A stretch of DNA of 7,405 nucleotides from Blastocatellia bacterium. GTDB lineage: Bacteria > Acidobacteriota > Blastocatellia > Pyrinomonadales > Pyrinomonadaceae. Position numbers and translations under genes: made by a program. Positions within the stretch are counted from its first letter, which is position 1, and each line of letters opens with the position of its first letter. Location: NCBI GenBank assembly GCA_013695495.1, contig JACDAK010000048.1:1-7405 (forward strand), in the 5' to 3' direction. Below, one piece after another: positions 1 through 5,251 of the stretch. The notes below the pieces were generated by a model. That model was not told the DNA's origin. It searched no databases and worked only from the letters and a program-made list of their open reading frames with translations.

Positions 1-635
1 GGACGGCGACGCTGCTGGCGGACGGGGTCGCTGCCGACAAGGCCGGCTGGCAGCTGACCATTCACGCGATCGGGGGCAATTCGAATTCAGTTGCGCTGGA
101 TGTGTTTGAGAAGATCGCGAAGGCAAACGGGCCGCGTGAGCGAAGGTGGCAGATCGAACATGCGACGGGGGTACGGGATGCGGACATTCACCGTTTCAAA
201 GAACTCGGCGTAGTTGCCTCGATGCAGCCGTATTTGTTCGGCGGAGTTTTTGGAGCGGACGCGATCTATTATCGGCGGATGTTTGAGAATGCATTGGTGG
301 TCGCATTTGGTTCCGATGCTCCGATGACTGAATTCAACCCGATGCTTGGGGTTTATGCCGCGGTGCTTGGGGGAGTTGGTATCGGCGACAGTATTGACCG
401 GGGGCCGATCACTATTGAAGAAGCAGTTCGCGCGTACACGGCAGGGTCGGCATACGGAGAATTTACGGATGGGGTGAAAGGAACTTTATCTGTGGGTAAG
501 TACGCGGATTTTGTTATACTTTCAGATGATATTTTCGAATTGGATATAGCCCGAATCCCCGATGTAGAGGTCGTCAAAACCGTGGTTGCCGGACAGGTGG
601 TCTATTCGATCGATCAAAATAACGGACAGCAATAA
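1..635 (+). CDS. YtcJ-like amidohydrolase, C-terminal fragment (5' end outside window)
   Basis: This is the last about 210 residues of a metal-dependent hydrolase of the amidohydrolase-3 (YtcJ-like) family. Such enzymes hydrolyse amide or related C-N bonds in a TIM barrel; the substrate here cannot be told. The frame is open from base 3, so the gene begins upstream; the GTG at 102 is an internal valine. Family landmarks, in fragment numbering, are LTIHAIGGNSN with His21, QIEHATG with His53, and the late strand FGSDAPM with Asp105. These fit the metal- and substrate-binding His/His/Asp positions. After them comes the usual ending: an AVRAYTAGSAYGEF-type helix, then KGTLSVGKYADFVILSDD, the beta-sandwich part that closes the fold. 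One oddity is HAIGG where the family usually has HAIGD. No signal peptide can be judged without the start. The stop lies 19 nt before the DUF4920 gene, suggesting one transcript. Family assignment is firm; specificity is unknown. Confidence 0.9.
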   Translation, partial: TATLLADGVAADKAGWQLTIHAIGGNSNSVALDVFEKIAKANGPRERRWQIEHATGVRDADIHRFKELGVVASMQPYLFGGVFGADAIYYRRMFENALVVAFGSDAPMTEFNPMLGVYAAVLGGVGIGDSIDRGPITIEEAVRAYTAGSAYGEFTDGVKGTLSVGKYADFVILSDDIFELDIARIPDVEVVKTVVAGQVVYSIDQNNGQQ

Positions 636-639
636 AATT

Positions 640-644
640 AGGAG
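640..644 (+). promoter_or_regulatory. Ribosome binding site AGGAG for the DUF4920 gene
   Basis: AGGAG lies 10 nt before the ATG at 655. It decides the start: the same frame is open 23 codons further upstream, but that extension overlaps the amidohydrolase gene and has no signal-peptide-like beginning. From 655 the protein starts with a proper signal sequence. Confidence 0.75.
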
Positions 645-654
645 TTTATTTAAG

Positions 655-1179
655 ATGAAAGTTTTGTGTGTAATGATTTTGGTGAGTGTTTTCGCGGTTG
701 CGGGATTTAGCCAGACGGAGTTGAGTGCGGGCAGTGATCGCAATGAACAGAACGCGCCCGTTGACTTGAAACCGGGTGAGACGATCACTCGCGGTGAGGC
801 GTTGTCTAACAAGGCACCGAAGATCTCGGTCGAAAAGGGTCTGGATGATCCGGCGGAGTATAGCGAAGGAACGTTCGCGGTCGAAGGTGTGATCGTCCGC
901 GCGTGTCAGAAACTCGGCTGCTGGATGGAGATGGCAGATAAGGTCGGCGGCAAATCGGTCCGCGTAACCTTTGGCAGCCACGCGTTCTTTATCCCGTTTA
1001 ACTCCGCGGGGATGAAGGTCAAAGCCGAGGGCCGTTTCGTGACGAAAACGCTTTCGAAAGAGACGGTCGATCATTTGATAAACGACGACGGTGCTAAATT
1101 TGATAAACGTAATGAAGACGGGACCGTAACGGAAGTGTCGTTCGATGCGACGGGTGTGGTTTTGACAAAGACAGATTAA
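655..1179 (+). CDS. Secreted DUF4920 domain protein
   Basis: A 174-residue exported protein. Residues 1-20 (MKVLCVMILVSVFAVAGFSQ) form a short signal peptide with a hydrophobic core and likely cleavage near FSQ. A polar linker follows to about residue 40. The rest matches the DUF4920 domain: GETITRGEAL at the front, then a beta-rich core holding CQKLGCWMEM (Cys84, Cys89, Trp90), VRVTFGSHAFFIPF with His109, and a final FDATGVVL strand. The C-x4-C-W-M motif is the family hallmark. The two cysteines and the nearby histidine could bind a metal or form a disulfide, but no function is established to my knowledge. It follows the amidohydrolase gene by 19 nt and is probably co-transcribed with it. 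No terminator is visible after the stop. Family assignment is confident; the biochemical role is open. Confidence 0.88.
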   Translation: MKVLCVMILVSVFAVAGFSQTELSAGSDRNEQNAPVDLKPGETITRGEALSNKAPKISVEKGLDDPAEYSEGTFAVEGVIVRACQKLGCWMEMADKVGGKSVRVTFGSHAFFIPFNSAGMKVKAEGRFVTKTLSKETVDHLINDDGAKFDKRNEDGTVTEVSFDATGVVLTKTD

Positions 1180-1283
1180 CCGACGGCATGGCGTTGTCGA
1201 TCAGATAGAAATTTTGGTTATCCTTAGCTTTATTTCGCTTCTTGAAATGGGGACCAATGTTTTCGTCACCGTTTTCCGCTGCG

Positions 1284-1312
1284 TTGCGGTTAGTCGCCGA
1301 CATCAATATAGC
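1284..1312 (+). promoter_or_regulatory. Weak candidate promoter for dusB
   Basis: TTGCGG (1284-1289) and TATAGC (1307-1312) are separated by 17 nt and match the sigma-70 consensus at 3/6 and 4/6 positions. A start about 7 nt beyond the -10 box would place the hairpin at 1328-1351 in the leader of the dusB mRNA. The 180-nt gap after the previous gene makes an independent promoter plausible, but this particular pair of boxes is only suggestive. Confidence 0.25.
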
Positions 1313-1327
1313 AACCTAAATCAAAGG

Positions 1328-1351
1328 CGGCCAATCGAACCAGATTGGCCG
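1328..1351 (+). promoter_or_regulatory. Perfect 9-bp hairpin just upstream of dusB
   Basis: CGGCCAATC (1328-1336) and GATTGGCCG (1343-1351) are perfect inverted repeats around the 6-nt loop GAACCA, with two possible G-T pairs extending the base. The 3' arm ends 8 nt before the ATG at 1360, so in RNA it would fill the space where a Shine-Dalgarno sequence normally sits. The following bases are TTACACCA, not a T-run, so it is a poor intrinsic terminator. It could be a translational control element, a dyad operator for a DNA-binding protein, or a weak terminator of the upstream transcript. The sequence shows the dyad directly; the role is inference. Confidence 0.55.
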
Positions 1352-1359
1352 TTACACCA

Positions 1360-2457
1360 ATGAAACCGTTCAAGATCAGAGACATAGCAATTGATCCGCC
1401 GCTAATACTTTCGCCGATGGCGGGGGTGACGGATTACACTTTTCGCCGGCTGGTGAAGCGTCGCGGCGGGGTGGGGCTTGTTGTGTCTGAGTTTGTATCG
1501 GTGGAGGGGTTGACGCGGGGCAATCCGAAATCGAAGCGGCAAATGCACTTTGACGAGAGCGAGCGGCCGTATGCGGTGCAGATATTTGGCGGGCGTGCTG
1601 AGCGGATGGCGATGGGTGCCGAGATGGCTGAGGAGATCGGTGCCGACATTTTGGACGTTAACTGTGGCTGCCCGGCTCCGAAGGTGGTAAAGAATGGCGG
1701 CGGTTCCGGCTTGCTGCGTGAGCCGGAGCGTTTGGAAGAGATCTTGAAAGAGATCAAGAAGGTGATAACGATCCCGCTGACGCTTAAGCTGAGAACGGGT
1801 TTTTCGGATGCGACGATCAACGTTGTTGAAGTTGCCAAAATGGCGGAGCAGTGTGGCGTTGAGCATATTCAGGTCCATGGCCGGACGCGGGAGCAAGGAT
1901 ATAAGGGCTTGGCGAATTGGGAGCTGATCAAGGCGGTAAAGGACGCAGTGAGCGTTCCGGTGTCGGGTAACGGCGATATCACGTCCCTGGAATATGGAAT
2001 GAGGCGATGGCGTGAGACGGGCGTCGACGGCATTTTGATCGGCCGAGGAGCGATGCAGAACCCGTGGATCTTTCGTCAGTTTGCGGACGTGCTGGCGGGC
2101 CGTGAGCCGTATCAGCCGGACCTCGCGGAAAAAAAGGCTGTGCTGCTCGAGTTTTTTGAGCTGTGTCTCGAAGAAATGCCCGAACTAGTCGCGCTGGGCA
2201 AGATGAAGCAGCTCGCCGGGCAGTTCACAAAGGGATTGGTGGGCGGAGCTCAGTTTCGACAGACTCTTTATCATTCGCACTCGGCGGCGGAGATCCTCGA
2301 TAACATTTCTATTTACTTCAGAACGTTGGCCGAACGAGACGATTTCGGCGACGGAATGGTGGAGGCCGATCAGACAGACAGTGATATCATGTCCTGCGAC
2401 GCCTTTACCCAAACCGGACGAGACGCAAATGCAGTTTCGGCTTCGGTCGTCAGATAA
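1360..2457 (+). CDS. dusB: tRNA-dihydrouridine synthase, DusB type
   Basis: A 365-residue FMN enzyme that reduces uridines in the tRNA D-loop to dihydrouridine with NADPH, in the cytoplasm. The N-terminus LILSPMAGVTDYTFRRL is the first FMN-binding strand of the TIM barrel. DVNCGCPAPKVVKNGGGSGL carries the catalytic Cys104. LKLRTGF (Lys143) and VHGRTREQGYKG (His173) are flavin/substrate contacts, and GNGDI and IGRGAMQNPW bind the FMN phosphate. The helical C-terminal RNA-binding part follows (GKMKQLAGQFTKGL, then YHSHSAAEILDNI) and ends in a roughly 40-residue acidic, low-similarity tail. ATG 1360 is chosen because it gives the usual MKPFKI-type beginning; an in-frame TTG at 1345 lies inside the hairpin arm and lacks a ribosome binding site. 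ATG 1360 also lacks a clear one. The next gene starts 12 nt after the stop, so it heads a three-gene run. The DusB subtype is inferred from overall motif wording. Confidence 0.95.
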   Translation: MKPFKIRDIAIDPPLILSPMAGVTDYTFRRLVKRRGGVGLVVSEFVSVEGLTRGNPKSKRQMHFDESERPYAVQIFGGRAERMAMGAEMAEEIGADILDVNCGCPAPKVVKNGGGSGLLREPERLEEILKEIKKVITIPLTLKLRTGFSDATINVVEVAKMAEQCGVEHIQVHGRTREQGYKGLANWELIKAVKDAVSVPVSGNGDITSLEYGMRRWRETGVDGILIGRGAMQNPWIFRQFADVLAGREPYQPDLAEKKAVLLEFFELCLEEMPELVALGKMKQLAGQFTKGLVGGAQFRQTLYHSHSAAEILDNISIYFRTLAERDDFGDGMVEADQTDSDIMSCDAFTQTGRDANAVSASVVR

Positions 2458-2458
2458 C

Positions 2459-2464
2459 AGAGGA
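2459..2464 (+). promoter_or_regulatory. Ribosome binding site AGAGGA for the LolA-like gene
   Basis: AGAGGA sits 5 nt before the ATG at 2470, directly after the dusB stop codon. It supports ATG 2470 over the later in-frame ATGs at residues 5 and 15. Confidence 0.6.
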
Positions 2465-2469
2465 AAACT

Positions 2470-3297
2470 ATGCGCATTTTGATGGCCGGGGCCATAATTT
2501 CGATCGTGGGTATGACCGCATTTGGACAGAGCCTCAGCGTTGAAGAGATCGTCGAAAGACACCTGAACGCTATCGGCGGGCACGAACTTCGTGCGAGCAG
2601 GACGAACCAGCTTGCGATCGGAACGAACTCTTTTGAATCGAAGTTGCCTGCACGCCGAACCGAAGGTCGGTCAGTGATCGCCAGTGACGCAGGCAATCAT
2701 ATGTTCGCTTCGACCTTCAACTCGCAGGAGTATCCCTCCGAAAAGATCGGTCATTTCGGCGGCAAGGTAGATATGCCGTGGGTAACAGCAGGCACGCGTT
2801 CACCGCTTGGAGCATTTATCAAGGATCATGAAAAGATCCTTACTGACGGGCTTCTGACGGGAACAATGTCTATGCAGTGGACCATTGCGAATCTGGAGAA
2901 GACAAAGGGCCGGGTGCGAGCCTCCGGGACGAAAACAGTTAACGGCCGTCGCGCGTATATTATCGATTACTACCCCCGAGGGGTTTCGAGTGATGAATTT
3001 TCCATCAAGCTGTTTTTTGATGTGGAGAGCTTTCATCATCTTCGCACTGAATATTTTCGGATGATCCCGGCCAAGCCGCAGCCTTTTGGCGCACTTGGGG
3101 TGCAAGGCGGCGTTAAAATGGGGCTGAATGAGTCGTTTAGTAATTTCAGGATGGCCGGCGGGATGATATTGCCTCACAGCTACAAACTCGACTATATAAC
3201 GGACAGCAACAGCGGTACGGCGGAATATCACTGGACCATCGATATTACTCAGTATATGTTCAATCAGAAGCTTGCCGAAGACTTTTTCAAATTCTAA
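2470..3297 (+). CDS. Secreted LolA-like (outer-membrane lipoprotein-sorting fold) protein
   Basis: A 275-residue protein with a signal peptide at residues 1-19 (MRILMAGAIISIVGMTAFG, cleavage likely before Gln20). The mature protein opens with SVEEIVERHLNAIGGHELRA, the 'helix plus AIGG' beginning common to LolA/LolB-like periplasmic proteins. After it come many alternating beta strands and turns, for example NGRRAYIIDYYPRG, FSIKLFFDVESFHHLRTEYF and ILPHSYKLDYIT. This fits the half-open beta-barrel fold used to hold lipid or lipoprotein acyl groups. It is longer than classical LolA (about 200 residues) and gene order shows no Lol pathway partner, so it should not be called LolA itself. It lies 12 nt after dusB and overlaps the next gene by one base (TAATG), which suggests translational coupling with that small coiled-coil protein. 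Export is well supported; the fold class is moderately supported; the function is unknown. Confidence 0.72.
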   Translation: MRILMAGAIISIVGMTAFGQSLSVEEIVERHLNAIGGHELRASRTNQLAIGTNSFESKLPARRTEGRSVIASDAGNHMFASTFNSQEYPSEKIGHFGGKVDMPWVTAGTRSPLGAFIKDHEKILTDGLLTGTMSMQWTIANLEKTKGRVRASGTKTVNGRRAYIIDYYPRGVSSDEFSIKLFFDVESFHHLRTEYFRMIPAKPQPFGALGVQGGVKMGLNESFSNFRMAGGMILPHSYKLDYITDSNSGTAEYHWTIDITQYMFNQKLAEDFFKF

Positions 3298-3746
3298 TGG
3301 CGAAGATCAAGCACTGTTTAATTTTGTCGTTTCTACTTCTGTGTAGTGCTACCGCGGCCGCCCAAGCTCCCGCGAAGCCAGCTCCTGCAGTATCAAATGG
3401 GGCACAGGGGACTCCTGCGTACGCCGAGATACTGCTTAAGAGCACCGCGGTCGAGGCCGAGCTCGAGAGCTTGTTGCTTGATTACACTGAAGACTTTCCG
3501 CGGGTCAAGGAGCTCAAGTATGAGCACGGCCTGCTCGAGAAAGAAAAGAGCCGGCTGAAGGCGTTGAAGCCTGATCAGGTATCGAAGCTGTCGCTGGCGC
3601 TAGGGAGGCTTATCGTGCAGAGGGTTGAATTGGAAACAGATCTTTGGAAGCTTTCCGAAAATTATAAGGAAGAGCATCCGGACGTGCGACGCGTAAAGCG
3701 GAAGCTGGAGATATACCAAAAGGCTATAGCGGAGATCATGGGTTAG
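3297..3746 (+). CDS. Small secreted coiled-coil protein with tandem Y-x-E-x-x-P-x-V repeat
   Basis: A 149-residue protein not recognised as a named family. Residues 1-23 form a signal peptide (hydrophobic LILSFLLL core, cleavage near ATAAA/Q). A Pro/Ala-rich linker covers about 24-40. The rest is charged, Leu-rich and strongly helical. Two copies of one unit are visible: residues 52-83, centred on YTEDFPRVKELK, and residues 110-142, centred on YKEEHPDVRRVK. They share Tyr, Glu, Pro, Val and Lys at matching positions, with similar Leu/Glu spacing before the Tyr. The Y-x-E-x-H-P-x-V wording resembles the coiled-coil part of Wzz-type chain-length and exopolysaccharide-export proteins, though no membrane anchors follow. 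Cys16 is not in a lipobox (Leu at -1). The start overlaps the upstream stop as TAATG and has no ribosome binding site close by, so translation is probably coupled to the LolA-like gene. Its TAG stop overlaps that of the opposite-strand S4 gene by 4 nt. Confidence 0.8.
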   Translation: MAKIKHCLILSFLLLCSATAAAQAPAKPAPAVSNGAQGTPAYAEILLKSTAVEAELESLLLDYTEDFPRVKELKYEHGLLEKEKSRLKALKPDQVSKLSLALGRLIVQRVELETDLWKLSENYKEEHPDVRRVKRKLEIYQKAIAEIMG

Positions 3747-4015
3747 ATAGCTCCGTCGTCCGAGTTCTCGGAGATGAGAGTGTAAAGAGTGCCTGATTCG
3801 CTGCGGGAAACCTGTTTAGCGGAGGGCACTTTTTCGATTCGATAGGTTCGCGTGAGCGGGCCTTTTGTTATTTGAAGCTCGTCGCCTACGCTCACCTCTT
3901 TAGATGACTTTGCAGGCGTTCCGTTGAGCGATACGAGGCCGGCGTCGCAGAGTTGTTGAGCAACACTGCGGCGGACGGCGATGCGGCTGAGTTTGAGAAA
4001 GACATCGAGTATCAT
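3743..4015 (-). CDS. rqcP: RqcP-like S4-domain RNA-binding protein
   Basis: A 90-residue protein starting MILDVFLKLSRIAVRRSVAQ, a clear S4 RNA-binding domain (residues 1-60: two helices, then AGLVSLNGTPAKSSKEVSVGDEL). Length, start wording and the C-terminal LYTLISEN strand match RqcP (B. subtilis YabO, about 86 residues) better than the longer Hsp15/HslR. RqcP holds the P-site tRNA on obstructed 50S subunits while RqcH adds alanine tails to stalled chains. ATG 4015 is chosen by homology; the frame runs on to an ATG at 4054, but that extension is encoded by the terminator hairpin of the upstream gene. No good ribosome binding site or promoter is visible before either start. Arg2 and Lys5 of B. 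subtilis RqcP are Ile2 and Val5 here, while Arg15-Arg16 are kept. It is convergent with the coiled-coil gene, stops overlapping by 4 nt. S4 identity is secure; RqcP function depends on an RqcH being present elsewhere in the genome. Confidence 0.82.
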   Translation of the reverse strand: MILDVFLKLSRIAVRRSVAQQLCDAGLVSLNGTPAKSSKEVSVGDELQITKGPLTRTYRIEKVPSAKQVSRSESGTLYTLISENSDDGAI

Positions 4016-4030
4016 CAGAGGGTATCGTAG

Positions 4031-4067
4031 AAATAGAAAAGCCGGACGGAGCATGCTCGTCCGGCTT
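4031..4067 (-). terminator. Intrinsic terminator after the SurA-like gene
   Basis: AAGCCGGACG (4039-4048) and CGTCCGGCTT (4058-4067) form a perfect 10-bp GC-rich stem. The 9-nt loop contains the palindrome AGCATGCT and can extend the stem past one bulged base. Read on the - strand the stem is followed by TTTTCTATTT, a good U-tract, 19 nt after the SurA-like stop. On the + strand the stem is followed by the weaker ACTTT, so it may also stop transcripts arriving from the + strand operon. It lies only about 15 nt before the rqcP-like start. Confidence 0.85.
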
Positions 4068-4086
4068 ACTTTGCGATCGTTTCGGA

Positions 4087-5142
4087 CTATTCGGATCCGG
4101 GTTTAGTGCGGCGTTCGTCGGCGAAGAGAATAGGTGCGACAAGGGGCCTGTAGCCTTCGTTGATCTTTATGTACGCATCTTCGCGAAGGTCCGTCATAAA
4201 CTTCTTTTGCACCTCAGCTGACTTTTCACGCACGATCGCCATGCGTACAAGATTATTATCGAACTGAGAGTCCGAGCTGGCGGCTTGCCGGTCCTCTATT
4301 TTAAGTATGCTAATGCCGACATCGTCGACCTCGATGGGGTCGCTTATTTCACCTTTTTTCAAGGTTTTAATGAAATTGCCGTACCGCGGGTCAAGTTCTG
4401 AAACGGGGATGGGGTCGACTTTACCTTTTGTTTTGGCAGCATCGGCCCGATCTGAGTTTTCGACGATCAGCTGTTCAAAACTGGTTCCTGTGCGTGCGGC
4501 GGCAACGAGTTCTTTGGCCTTAGTACGAACGGCCGCTTCGTCGCGTCCTGCAAAGCTCAAAAACAACTCGGCCAACGTCACCGTTTCCGGTTTGGTGAAC
4601 TTCGCTTTGTTCGCTTCGTAGTAGCTCTTTACTTCGGGATCTGGCGTGTCCCAATAAATCTTTGCCTGAACCTCTCGCTGAATGACAATATCGCGAGTTA
4701 TCTGGTTACGCCACATCTCACGGATCTCCTGCGGATTGACGCCGTTTTTTTCCATTTCCTGGAACAGGGCTTCGACCGTAGTGAGGTTGTTCTCTTCCAT
4801 CACCTTGCGAAAACGCTGGTTGACCTCAGCATCAACGTCACGTTCCACGCCTAGTTCCTTGCCGCGCTGCAAAATGAGTTCTTCGTTGATCAAGTTTGAG
4901 ATCAACTCACCCTTTTTCTCTTCCAACTCTTTCTCTGCGGCGGCGCGATCTTTGCCTTGTTCGACCTGAGCGTCAACCATTGCTTTCATTTCGCGTCTGA
5001 TTCGCGAAAGCGTTATGACACCGTCGTTGACCTGTGCGACGACTTCGTCGATCACACGCTCTTCGGTTTCCTGAGCAAAGGCGGCGGTGCCAAAAAGCCC
5101 GATGGCCGCGATAAGAAAAAGCACTTTTGATGTTCGTATCAT
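4087..5142 (-). CDS. SurA-like periplasmic chaperone with one degenerate parvulin domain
   Basis: A 351-residue exported folding factor for envelope proteins. Residues 1-23 (MIRTSKVLFLIAAIG..AAFA) are a signal peptide cleaved before QETEE. Residues 30-165 form the SurA N-terminal chaperone domain: VIDEVVAQVNDGVITLSRI at the start, then long charged helices including LISNLINEELILQRGKELG. Residues about 186-283 form a single PPIC/parvulin-type domain (VTLAELFLSF .. LKKGEISDPIEV .. ISILKIEDR). A short C-terminal helical tail returns to the chaperone module. Classical SurA has about 430 residues and two parvulin domains, so this is a one-domain version. The two histidines usual in active parvulins (in the first strand and in the final FGyHI motif) are absent, so isomerase activity is doubtful and a chaperone role more likely. 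ATG 5142 is chosen for its signal peptide and GGAG at 7 nt; the frame is open 19 codons further. It lies downstream of mfd with its own probable promoter. Confidence 0.88.
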   Translation of the reverse strand: MIRTSKVLFLIAAIGLFGTAAFAQETEERVIDEVVAQVNDGVITLSRIRREMKAMVDAQVEQGKDRAAAEKELEEKKGELISNLINEELILQRGKELGVERDVDAEVNQRFRKVMEENNLTTVEALFQEMEKNGVNPQEIREMWRNQITRDIVIQREVQAKIYWDTPDPEVKSYYEANKAKFTKPETVTLAELFLSFAGRDEAAVRTKAKELVAAARTGTSFEQLIVENSDRADAAKTKGKVDPIPVSELDPRYGNFIKTLKKGEISDPIEVDDVGISILKIEDRQAASSDSQFDNNLVRMAIVREKSAEVQKKFMTDLREDAYIKINEGYRPLVAPILFADERRTKPGSE

Positions 5143-5149
5143 GAAATAA

Positions 5150-5153
5150 CTCC
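5150..5153 (-). promoter_or_regulatory. Ribosome binding site GGAG for the SurA-like gene
   Basis: On the - strand GGAG (within TTGGAGTT) precedes the ATG at 5142 by 7 nt. It fixes the start after the upstream in-frame ATG at 5199, which would put 19 residues before the signal peptide. Confidence 0.7.
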
Positions 5154-5218
5154 AAGTTTGGAAAATGGCGATAAGCTTCTGCAAGAACGTTTGATGCACC
5201 TAACCTTTATTAGGTTTT

Positions 5219-5245
5219 ATTATATAACGACCGCATTCAAATCAA
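5219..5245 (-). promoter_or_regulatory. Probable sigma-70 promoter of the SurA-like gene
   Basis: Read on the - strand, a perfect TATAAT (5224-5219) lies 15 nt after TTGATT (5245-5240). The spacing is shorter than the ideal 17, but the -10 box is consensus and sits in the AT-rich gap just after the mfd stop. A start near 5212 would give a leader of about 70 nt. The short inverted repeat AACCT/AGGTT (5202-5216) overlaps the predicted 5' end of that leader. This would let the chaperone gene be transcribed independently of mfd. Confidence 0.5.
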
Positions 5246-5251
5246 TATTGC

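Noticed and set aside
1094..1306. A 70-codon - strand reading frame that fills most of the DUF4920-dusB gap, with a hydrophilic, protein-like first half.
   Set aside because: Its start is TTG/ATG with only a weak AGG 11 nt away, its second half is antisense to the DUF4920 gene, and it shows no recognisable motif. Not enough to call a gene.
1345..1359. TTG at 1345 as the start of dusB (five residues longer).
   Set aside because: The TTG lies inside the 3' arm of the hairpin and has no ribosome binding site at proper distance; ATG 1360 gives the typical family N-terminus.
3339..3350. Possible lipoprotein signal around Cys16 of the coiled-coil protein.
   Set aside because: The residues before Cys are Leu-Leu-Leu; a lipobox needs Gly, Ala or Ser at -1, and a normal cleavage site follows at ATAAA/Q.
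4016..4054. ATG 4054 as start of the rqcP-like gene, adding 13 residues.
   Set aside because: The extra codons fall in the loop, arm and U-tract of the terminator; RqcP homologs begin at the MxLDxFLK position.
5202..5218. AACCT/AGGTT repeat followed by a T-rich stretch on the + strand, as a terminator.
   Set aside because: No + strand gene ends here, and the stem is only five base pairs. On the - strand, where mfd ends, no T-tract follows.
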